Assembly: GCA_963715825.1 (NCBI GenBank)
Contig: CAVQSI010000004.1
Coordinates: forward strand, 127,437-191,436
Source: Sva-07 sp963715825
Lineage (GTDB): Bacteria; Actinomycetota; Acidimicrobiia; Acidimicrobiales; Ilumatobacteraceae
DNA: 64,000 nucleotides
Reading direction: 5' to 3'
Made by a program: the position numbers and the translations under genes. How positions within the stretch are numbered: the stretch's first letter is position 1; each line of letters starts with the position of its first letter. The notes beneath the pieces are model-generated. The model saw nothing but the letters and a program-made list of their open reading frames with translations, searched no databases and was not told the DNA's origin. Shown in pieces: positions 56,550 to 64,000 of this stretch.

Positions 56550-56963
56550 TCACCTTGCTTCGTCGCGTTCACAGCGCGGCGGCTGGTCGTAGCCGAAGAA
56601 CCCGGCGAGGTGCACGATCCGGCCATCGTCGATGACCGCAACGTCGAGGCCGTCGAGTGTGACGACACCGTCGGCGCCGATCATCTCCCAGCCCCACCGC
56701 ACCAGGTTGTGATGGGCGTCGACGCCGCCCTTCTGACGGAACGAGCTTCCCGGGTAGGTGGCGTGGAACCCGGCGAACATCTCCGCCAGCTGCTCGTGGC
56801 CAGTGACCTCGGCGATCGGGTCGCTGGACTGCGCGTCCGGTGCCCAGGTGCGGCGAATCGCTTCGCTGCGAGCGGTGTCGCTGGTCGCGTTCCAGCACTC
56901 GAAGTAGCGGTCGATCACGGTCTGGTGGTCGGTGGTGCTTTTGGTGTCAATCGTGTTGCTCAT
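56550..56963 (-). CDS. SnoaL-like (NTF2 fold) protein
   Basis: A 137-residue protein from ATG 56963: VIDRYFECWNATSDTARSEAIRRTWAPDAQSSDPIAEVTGHEQLAEMFAGFHATYPGSSF and a C-terminal strand set ending HLAGFFGYDQPP. This is the cone-shaped NTF2/SnoaL fold used by small isomerases and hydrolases. Starts at 56987 or 56963 are possible. It ends 7 bases before the LLM start, and the XRE regulator gene lies just upstream on the same strand. Confidence 0.8.
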   Translation of the reverse strand: MSNTIDTKSTTDHQTVIDRYFECWNATSDTARSEAIRRTWAPDAQSSDPIAEVTGHEQLAEMFAGFHATYPGSSFRQKGGVDAHHNLVRWGWEMIGADGVVTLDGLDVAVIDDGRIVHLAGFFGYDQPPRCERDEAR

Positions 56964-57011
56964 GTGTGCCATCGTCGGGCAACTCATGACGCAAAGCGAT
57001 GACCCGTTGGG

Positions 57012-57832
57012 TCAAACGACTGCAGACAGATCGGACGCGCGATCGATCCATGGCCGCGCCGCCAAGATCTCCCGGGTGGTTCTGATCGGCCGGGTAGAGC
57101 GTCTCGATCGACAGCTCCGACAACGTCACGTCCTGAGCGGTACCGAAGGTGGTCACGGTCGACAGGAACGACAGCTCGACACCATCGATGAGGATCCGTA
57201 GGGGCAGCACGACGTCCGGGGCTGTGGGCATGGTGCGAGCAGCCGTCGGGGCGTAGGTCTCGCACTCGTCGATCAAGGCTCGGAGTTCGTCGTCCTGGGT
57301 GAGCACGAGCACGTGGCGCATGTGACGCAGCAACTGGCCGGCGTACTCGTCGAAGTTCGTCACCCGTGACGCGAGCCCGTCGGGGTGCAGACTCAAGCGG
57401 GCCACGTTCAAACCTGACGTGAGCAGTGCCGGGTCGACACCGGCGGTGAACCAGAACGCGGCAGTGTTGGCATCGACAACATTCCAGCGTGTGTCGATCA
57501 CCGTCGTCGGGTTCGGATCGTTGCCGTCGAGCACCAGTCGGATCACGTCACGAGCTGCAGCCAACGCGTCGTCGTCGAGCGAGTACTCGCTGAACACCGG
57601 CGCGAACCCGGCCAGCGAGCAGCATGTCGTTGACGGCGCGTTTGGGCATCTCGAACTCGTCCGCCAGGTACAGCAGCAGCTCGCGACTCGGCTTGGCCCG
57701 GCCGGTCTCGACACACGACAGATGCCGCGTCGACACGCCCGTCCGGCTCGAAACGTCGAGCTGGCTCAATCGGCGCACCGACCGCCAATGCCGCAACAAG
57801 GTTCCTGCATGGAGATCCGTCGGTCGGGACAT
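57012..57832 (-). pseudogene. XRE-family regulator with MmyB-like ligand domain, two frameshifts
   Basis: The first frame (ATG 57832) has the HTH GTLLRHWRSVRRLSQLDVSSRTGVSTRHLSCVETGRAKPSRELL. After NDMLLAG an extra base (about 57606-57613) moves to FAPVFSEYSLDDDALAAARDVI...WFTAGVDP, the MmyB-type sensor domain. Near LYPADQN another extra base (about 57073-57081) leads to TREILAARPWIDRASDLSAVV and the stop at 57012. Restored length is about 273 residues, normal for this family. It probably regulated the SnoaL-LLM cluster downstream or the divergent membrane gene. Confidence 0.8.
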
Positions 57833-57917
57833 GATGCCAAGCGTAGGAAGCCTCATCCTGAGAGCCATGACCCAACACGTCATGGAATCCGGACTGCTCG
57901 GTCGTCACGATCGACTC

Positions 57918-58362
57918 ATGGAATTCTCTGCCAACACCGATCCGATCACGAAACTCCGCTTCGTCCTCACCGCCAACGCCACCACGTCAGGGCTCGCGGG
58001 GCTGACCGCACTGGTCGCTGGTGAGCGTGTCGACGACTGGCTCGACACCGCGAATTCGGGCTGGGTTCGTGTCGTCGGTGCCGGCCTCGTCGCGTTCGCC
58101 CTCGCCGTCATCGCGCTGCTCGCGCTCCAACGTGCAGAGTCTGCGCCGATGGGTGCCGGCAGTCAGCTTGGCCGACGGCGGCTGGGTTGCCGCGTCGATC
58201 GCGACGATCATCGCCGGCTGGTACTCGAGCAGCGGTGCCGCCATCATCGGAATCATCGCGGTCATCGTCGGAACGTTCGCTATCACCCAGATGCGACTCT
58301 TGCGAACCCCTTCCGCACCCGTCACACCGTCACCAGATCTCACTGCTCCGCGAGAGCGCTGA
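57918..58362 (+). pseudogene. four-helix membrane protein, frameshifted
   Basis: The first frame (ATG 57918) has helices at NATTSGLAGLTALVAG and RVVGAGLVAFALAVIALLALQ. The second frame (from about 58132) has WVAASIATIIAGWYSSSGAAIIGIIAVIVGTFAI and ends RLLRTPSAPVTPSPDLTAPRER. One extra base at about 58128-58134 separates them. Restored length is about 147 residues, as in a small actinobacterial membrane family often placed beside XRE regulators. No further homology signal is recognised. Confidence 0.6.
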
Positions 58363-58518
58363 CGATGAGCACGCATCGCGCCCGAGCGATAATCCCGGGG
58401 CAAGACGCACGCCAACGCGCCGCATCGCCGGCGCACTGTGGCGTCCGGGTCGGTCTGACACGTAGCTCATAACGCGATCACCGACCGCGTTCGACGGGTG
58501 CGATTGAGGTGAGCCCTC

Positions 58519-58961
58519 TGTAGTGGTCCAGTCGTTATGCGTCTCTTGATGCCCGGATTCCGGGCAGGAAGAATCAGCAACGACATGACTTCGAACAAGC
58601 GCCGGAGGCACACGCCGGACCAGATCATCCGCAAGCTCGCCGAGGGCAACAAGCTCCTCGCCGGCGGCACCGAACTCGATGAGGTGTGTCGGCATCTCGA
58701 GATCGCCGAGTCGACGTGGAATCGGTGGCTCGCCCAGTACGGCGGCATGAAGGCCTCCGACGCGAAACGGCTCAAGGAGCTCGAGGGCGAGAACGCTCGC
58801 CTGAAGCGCCTGCTCGCTGACGCCGAGTTGGACAAGGACATGTTGCGGGAGATCGCGTCGGGAAACTTCTGACCCCGAACCGCAAGCGAGCAGCAGTGAC
58901 GCACCGCTCTACCCGGCGCGATCCGTCAGTGCTGTGCGGGAAAGTGCAGTGCTCGGGCTGA
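58519..58961 (+). mobile_element. IS3-family insertion sequence remnant
   Basis: An intact-looking orfA is followed by the first codons of orfB in the -1 frame (KLLTPNRKRAAVTH), the usual IS3 arrangement. After about 14 codons orfB loses similarity and stops at 58959-58961; the DDE domain is absent. A likely left boundary is TGTAGTGGTCCAGTCG near 58519, but no matching right inverted repeat is seen. The element is dead and 3' truncated. The 58363-58518 stretch before it shows nothing. Confidence 0.6.
58585..58872 (+). CDS. IS3-family transposase OrfA
   Basis: A 95-residue protein: KRRRHTPDQIIRKLAEGNKLLAGGTELDEVCRHLEIAESTWNRWLAQYGGM is the helix-turn-helix (HTH_Tnp_1), then a leucine-zipper stretch KRLKELEGENARLKRLLADAELDKDMLREIASGNF. 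Both are complete. In intact IS3 elements it is joined to OrfB by -1 frameshifting to make the active transposase; here OrfB is truncated. ATG 58585 is the usual start. Confidence 0.88.
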   Translation: MTSNKRRRHTPDQIIRKLAEGNKLLAGGTELDEVCRHLEIAESTWNRWLAQYGGMKASDAKRLKELEGENARLKRLLADAELDKDMLREIASGNF

Positions 58962-59055
58962 GCCGGACTGCAGTGGGTCGGTGGTTGGGACATGCGTGAT
59001 TCTGGGCGCGGGCCTGTGCGGCAACCGTGGCCGACGCGTCCTCCCGATGCACGAG

Positions 59056-59250
59056 TCAGGTGCCGATCCGATCGCCCATCGCTGTCGGGATGTCTTCGCA
59101 GGTGTGGAGGATGCGCCAGATATCGACGAACTCGTCGGCGACGAGGTGGAACACGAGATACGGGTAACAAGCCAGCGGTCGGACGCAAACGATCAGAATC
59201 TTGAGTTTGTAGCAGAATCGCAGGCCGCTGCTCGTTGTGGGTGACATGCT
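59056..59250 (-). pseudogene. C-terminal remnant of a ParE/RelE-type toxin
   Basis: The frame ends RPLACYPYLVFHLVADEFVD then IWRILHTCEDIPTAMGD and a stop at 59056-59058. The pattern (R--PYLVF------V-I-R-LH---DI) is the conserved last half of ParE/RelE toxins. The N-terminal half is not found in frame; the sequence upstream in another frame (SREIDAADFSGREELVAELV) does not resemble the family. No antitoxin gene is adjacent. Confidence 0.5.
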
Positions 59251-59314
59251 CGACCAGTTCTGCGACCAGCTCCTCGCGCCCAGAGAAGTCGGCGGCGTCA
59301 ATCTCCCTTGATCG

Positions 59315-59538
59315 CGCGGCGGCCAGGCGTACCTCGCGTCGATGCAGCCGAAGATCGCCGAGGTGCGCTCGATGATCGACGCCGCAGGACTGGCCGATTG
59401 CGTCGACCTCGAGGTCGACGGTGGCATCGGACCCACGACGATCGCCGGAGCGACGTCCGCCAGCGCCAAGTCTTGATCGCCGTCAGTGCCCTCTGCGAGG
59501 ATGACGAGGGCCTGGAACTCGCCGTCACCGCCGTCCGG
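59315..59538 (+). pseudogene. 3' remnant of ribulose-phosphate 3-epimerase (rpe)
   Basis: The frame from 59315 reads RGGQAYLASMQPKIAEVRSM and then DLEVDGGIGPTTIAGATSAS before a stop at 59474. Shifting by one base continues with VLIAVSALCEDDEGLELAVT. These match the Rpe motifs GFGGQ, PKI.E.R, DLEVDGGI and VLVAGSALY at the C-terminal third of the enzyme. About 70 codons remain with one frameshift. Upstream the sequence switches abruptly to unrelated DNA near 59311. Confidence 0.65.
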
Positions 59539-59680
59539 CACCCGCGCGGAGGCGCCCGCGGCGCCTCACGACTCCCACGGCTCGTGAACGCGAGAGAGGT
59601 CGGGTGTCCCCCGGGAGTGAGGTTGTCGACCTCGGTGAGCCCCATGCCGCCGCCGACGGTGGATCCCAGGGACCCAGCGA

Positions 59681-60628
59681 TCACGAACTGTGGGTGGCCC
59701 AGTCAACCGGGTGCACCGCGTGCAGCCCGGGGATGCCCTTGAGCGCAACCTCCCGAGCGGGCCCGAAGCGGATGTCGCCGCGAGGTTCGATGATCTCCCG
59801 CACGAGCGACGACACGAGAATCTCGCCACCTCTCGCCTCTCCCGCGACCCGGGCAGCCATGTTCACGTGTCGCCCGAAGAGATCGCCGTCCTCGTCCACG
59901 ATCACTTCGCCCGTGTGCACTCCGATTCGGATCCGAATCGATTCGGCTCCGTCGGTCTGCGAGCTCGCAGCGGTGATCTCGCGCTGGGTCGCCACCGAAT
60001 ACCGCACTGCGTCGCGGGCACTGGCGAACGAGAGCATGAACCCGTCACCCTGCGACTTGATCTCGTTGCCGCCGAAGCCGGGAAGGAGGCGTCGAAGCGT
60101 CCGGTTGTGCCGGCTGAGCACCTCGAACCACCGTTCGTCTCCGAGTTCGACGGCACGAGCAGTCGACTGCTCGATGTCGCTGAAGAGCAGTGTCACAGTG
60201 CCCGGGTCGGCGTTCCGACGAGCGAGCGAAGCCACTGACTCGGTGTCGAGGCGATCGGCGATTAGCTCGATCGATGTGACCAGGCGCTCGTGCTGAGGGT
60301 GGGCACGCCGGTCGACCGGGTCGGACACTTCGATCGTGGTGTTCCCGATCCTCAAGATCGCGCCGCGCGGGAGTGGCTGGGGACCGTCGATGATGACTCC
60401 GTCGAGGGACGAACCGTTGCGACTCCCCAGGTCCCGGACCTCGATGCCGTCGGTGCTGGGGCTGAGCACCACGTGCCGCCGAGACACCTCGGGGTCGGCC
60501 ACCAGCACCCCAGCGCAGTCTCTGCCGATCTCGAGGGGATCGTGAACGATCAGGAAGAGGGGACTTCGCCCCGGTTCCCGAACGACCACAACGGGGGCTC
60601 CGATTCCGGGGGGATCGCGATCACCCAT
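59681..60628 (-). CDS. adenylate cyclase (class III) with N-terminal FHA domain
   Basis: A 315-residue protein from ATG 60628. The FHA domain (about 15-110) shows LEIGRD, VSRRHVVL and DLGSRNGSSLDG, the phosphothreonine-binding loop residues. The class III cyclase domain (about 145-300) shows LLFSDIEQST (metal Asp), EIKSQGDGFMLSF (substrate Lys and second Asp) and LFGRHVNMAARV (transition-state Asn and Arg). All catalytic residues appear present, so it should make cAMP. The start overlaps the stop of the upstream STAND-WD40 gene (ATGGGTGA), implying joint expression and a signalling pair; ATG 60637 is the alternative. Confidence 0.88.
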   Translation of the reverse strand: MGDRDPPGIGAPVVVVREPGRSPLFLIVHDPLEIGRDCAGVLVADPEVSRRHVVLSPSTDGIEVRDLGSRNGSSLDGVIIDGPQPLPRGAILRIGNTTIEVSDPVDRRAHPQHERLVTSIELIADRLDTESVASLARRNADPGTVTLLFSDIEQSTARAVELGDERWFEVLSRHNRTLRRLLPGFGGNEIKSQGDGFMLSFASARDAVRYSVATQREITAASSQTDGAESIRIRIGVHTGEVIVDEDGDLFGRHVNMAARVAGEARGGEILVSSLVREIIEPRGDIRFGPAREVALKGIPGLHAVHPVDWATHSS

Positions 60629-63600
60629 CGCGTTCATCGCAACCAATCGGGACGGCGCCCGCACCTAGATAGCGGCGCTGCGCGTCGTCGTCGAAGACGT
60701 TACCGATCAGCTCGCAGGCTCGGCCGACATCGAGGGCGTCCCAGACGACGATGGAACCGTCCTCGCTCGACGACACCAGGAGGTCGGACCCCGGCACCGC
60801 GATGACATGCCACGAATCGTCGGAGTGGGCCCGAAGAGCAGGCCCCAGCCGGGAACCGGATTCGACGTCCCAGAGCTGCACGATCCCGCTGCGAGTGAGC
60901 GTCGCCAGGACCGACCCGTCGAAGGCCACCGATGTCGCGCCGCCGGCGTGAGGCGTCAGCGACTGCAGCACAGAGAGGTCACCGGCCCTGAGAACGTCGA
61001 CCACCTCGTCGTCACTCGCCACCGCCAGCCATTCGCCGTCGTCGGAGTAGTCGACGTCCCACAGCCGATTGTCCTCCACGCGGACGTCGTCGCGCACCAC
61101 CGAATCTCGTTCGAGATCGATCATCGAGACGGTGCCCTCCCCGACGGTTGCGAGGGTGCGACCATCGGGCGACAGCGACAGGGCGAACACTGCCTCGCGG
61201 TGACGGGAGTGCGTCGGGAGCGCCGAGCCCGGTCGAGTTCCAGCGCCTCAACGTTCCGTCTTCCGCACCGCTGATCACGTCGCGACCGTCGGCGGTGATG
61301 ACAATGTCCCAGACTCGGGCATCGTGCCCCGAGGCTTCGTCGACGAGTCGACCGGAATCCGCCTCGAAGAGCCGTACCACTCCGTTGTCGTCGCCGGTGA
61401 CGATGCGTTCGCCGTCGAGTGAGAACCGAACGGCCCGCACGGGGGCCGAGCCGGCGGCGGCGAGGTCGAGCACGCGTGCCCTGTCGCCACGTTCAGCACT
61501 GTTCCCCCACCGCTCGCCATGGTGACCACGAGATGCTCCCCGGACGGATCAGCGGCCACGGCGAGCACTCCGCCGCCGTCGAGCGGCACCGACGCTCCGG
61601 CCGATTCGGCTTCATCCCAGATCTGCAGAGACTGATCCCGACCGAGTGTTGCAAGCGTCCGACCGTCCGCGCTCAGCGCAGCATCGAGCACCTGATCGCC
61701 GTGCGACATCGGCAGCCGAGCGATGTCCGCATTGTCGTCGAGACTCCAGAACGCGACGCCGCCACTCTCGTCACCCGCAATGAGCACCCGACCGTCCGGG
61801 TGGATCTGTACGCCACGCGCGTCCGCCGAGTCCGGAAACGCTCGCACCCCGACGCCACCGCCCGCAGCGTCGAAGAGGCGTACCTCCCCGTCGCTCGATG
61901 CCGTTGCGAAGCTCTGACCGTCCGGCGTGAACACGATCTCCCAGATGTCACTGTCGTGCGCTTCGAACGGCGTCAGGAGCTCGGCGCCGGTGCTCGAGTC
62001 GGAGATCCCGAACAGCCCCGAGCCGGTCCCCCATGCGACCGCCGAACCGTCGGGAGAGAACGCAATCGCGGTCGTGTCCTGACCGACGTCGACCAACGTC
62101 CGAGCTGTCGGCGTCGCGCTGGACAGTTCGACGATGACGACGTGGCCAGCCTCGCTCGCGACGGCGACCATCGTGCCATCAGAACTCACGTCGAGCGCCC
62201 AGAGGGGCCCGTCGTCGTCGAGGAGCACAAATGCCATCGGCGTCTCCACAGGATCGTCGAGGGACCATCGCACGAGCCGACGATCGCCACCGACGCTCAT
62301 CAGCGACGTCCCATCGAGCGTGTAGCGGAGATCCTCCACCGACTTGCCGTGGCCGCCAACGAGTTCCGCCACCAGGTCGCCGGACGACGAGTCCCACAAC
62401 CGGATCGTGCCATCGCGGCCACCGGTCGCCACCTGCCCGCCGTCCGGACGGATCGCAACGGAGAGCGCGTCGCCGACATCGATGTTCGGCGTCGAGGGAA
62501 CCAGTGGGAGGTCCTGCTCGGCCGCCCGCGCCGAGACGAGCGCCGTCAACCCGTCGACGCCGGCTGCGCCTCGGGCCAGGCTCTCGGTGGCGAGCGCCAG
62601 AGCAAGCCGCGGCGACGTCTCGACGAGCTGGAGAGCCTGGCTCGCCATGGTCTGCGCGACCCGGACCTCGGCCGTGCGGGCGTTGTCGGAGGCTCGGATG
62701 GACGATTGGCACGCGATCAACGACGCGACGATGGCGACGACGGTGATCGACCCGAGAACAGCGACGGCCGAGCGGCGAATTCGGCGGACGCGTCGCCCGT
62801 TGCGTTCGTCCTCGGCGAGTTGGTCGATGCGCCGGGCGTCGGACGCGGCGATGAACGCTCGACAGGACGGGGTGACCAGGTCGGGATGGTCGTCGGCCCA
62901 GTCGATGGCGCTGGCGAGCGGGGTGCCCCGGAGGAGCAGGTCGACGTCACGGTCGGAGTCGTTCCACTCGGCGGTCGCAGCGTCGAGACGCTGTCGCTGA
63001 CGAACCGCGTCTCGGCTCTCGTCGACCCATCCGCGCAGCCGCGGCCACGATCGCAGCAGCGCCTCGTGGGCGATCTCCACACTGCTCTCGCCGACCGTCA
63101 GCAAGCGCTCCTCGGCGAGCAGCGAGATGATCGATCGTGCTGTCGCATCGGATCCGCCTCCGATCGCCTGGTTCCAACCGACCCGCCGACACGTGTCACC
63201 GGTTCCGTCACCGGGGTTGACCAACCGGAGGAACAGCCGTCGCGTGAGCTCTGCCTCGTCGGAGTCGAGACGCCCGTACACCTCCTCGGCGGTCTGTGCG
63301 ATCGCTCCGGCGACACCGCCGGTGTCCGAGTAGCCGGCGAGCGTCAGGGTGGTGCCGACGCGACGCTTCCAGGTCTCGACGAGCGCATGTGCGACCAGCG
63401 GCAACGAGCCGGGTTCATCGCCGGCGTCATCGAGAATTCGGTCGACGAGGCCGTCCTCGAACCGCAGCCCAGCGGAGACCGCCGGCAGCTCGACCGCACG
63501 TTTCAGTTCCGCTCGTGCCATCGGACCGACGAGCACCTGGTTGTCCGTGATTCGATGAGCGAGCCACCGATCCGATGCGCAACTGCCGTAGAAGTCGGCA

Positions 63601-64000
63601 CGAATCACGATGACGAGGCGGACACGGCTGTCGGCCGGATCGGTCATCGATGCCAACGCTCCAGGAAACTCCCGTCGCCGGTCGGCGCCGTCGGTCAGCG
63701 TGAACACCTCCTCGAACTGGTCGATGCAGAGCATCAGACCACCCGTCGCAGCGCTGATCGCGTCGGCCGCCCGCCGTGCCGCCTGGCGGCCTCGTCCAAA
63801 TCCAGGGTGCCCCGGTAGTTCCGACCGCGACGGTGTAACGGCCCAACTGGTGTGCCAACTCGGCGAGCGGATCGACACCCGGCGTCATCAACGAGATCGG
63901 CCAGTGCTGACTGCCGGACACCGCCCCGGCGTGGACGCTCGGGATGAGGCCGGCGCGTGTGAGCGACGACTTGCCCGAACCGGACGGTCCGCCGATGACG
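60621..64000 (-). pseudogene. nSTAND/AAA-type ATPase with WD40 repeats, frameshifted; 5' end outside window
   Basis: From the window edge inward: Walker A GGPSGSGKSS (near 63970), Walker B LMLCIDQFEEVFTL, helical STAND modules, a transmembrane helix (RRSAVAVLGSITVVAIVASLI), then about ten WD40 blades (LSVAIRPDGGQVATGGRDGTIRLWD and similar). At least three frame breaks are needed: near 63780-63830, near 61469-61476 (a missing base) and near 61220-61232 (an extra base). Blades continue in the new frame each time. Such proteins sense and oligomerise in signalling. The gene overlaps the FHA-cyclase start by 8 bases, so the two probably act together. Confidence 0.8.

Overview
The window is high-GC DNA with dense genes, short gaps, many 4-base ATGA/GTGA stop-start overlaps and several apparently leaderless starts. 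A fused cydDC gene, a one-gene pyruvate:ferredoxin oxidoreductase, an F420-type luciferase-like enzyme and the codon use point to an aerobic or microaerobic actinobacterium. Acidimicrobiia (Ilumatobacter-like) is my best guess; this is inference, not a database result. I saw no rRNA, tRNA, CRISPR array or complete phage.

1-15 kb, ion and low-oxygen block: the end of an Mrp Na+/H+ antiporter operon (mrpD tail, E, F, G) and a small winged-helix regulator; a trehalose-phosphate synthase remnant; then on the minus strand a CvrA/NhaP-type antiporter and the cytochrome bd genes cydA, cydB, cydDC. Divergent from these are a nifJ-type pyruvate:ferredoxin oxidoreductase and an overlapping dihydroorotate dehydrogenase-like gene. 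Sites resembling hypoxia (DosR-type) boxes lie before cydA and before nifJ.

15-36 kb, general metabolism: a frameshifted M23 endopeptidase, a class V PLP enzyme, a CtpE-like P-type ATPase, a P450/TetR pair facing an acyl-CoA dehydrogenase, a permuted papain-fold protein, a LuxR regulator, a SpoU RNA methyltransferase, a frameshifted molybdopterin oxidoreductase, a DHFR-fold reductase with a divergent TetR gene across a double palindromic operator, and a PPK2 plus P-type ATPase operon.

36-54 kb, accessory region: an 8.4-kb gene for an LPSTG-anchored surface protein with about 17 DUF11-like repeats, then one- or two-gene modules in mixed orientation (lipoprotein, membrane protein, methyltransferases, a nuclease-like pair, an ABC exporter). 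At least six full copies, and one short copy, of a structured 80-90 base intergenic repeat separate these modules. This is the most unusual feature of the window.

50.7-64 kb, frameshift-rich region: a maleylpyruvate isomerase-like gene, an alpha/beta hydrolase, an SRPBCC protein, an F420-type oxidoreductase, a SnoaL protein, an XRE regulator, an IS3 remnant, fragments of parE and rpe, an FHA-adenylate cyclase and a STAND-WD40 protein cut by the window end. Most of these genes carry single-base frameshifts with both halves still recognisable. Either this stretch is decaying or its sequence has uncorrected indels; the sequence alone cannot decide.
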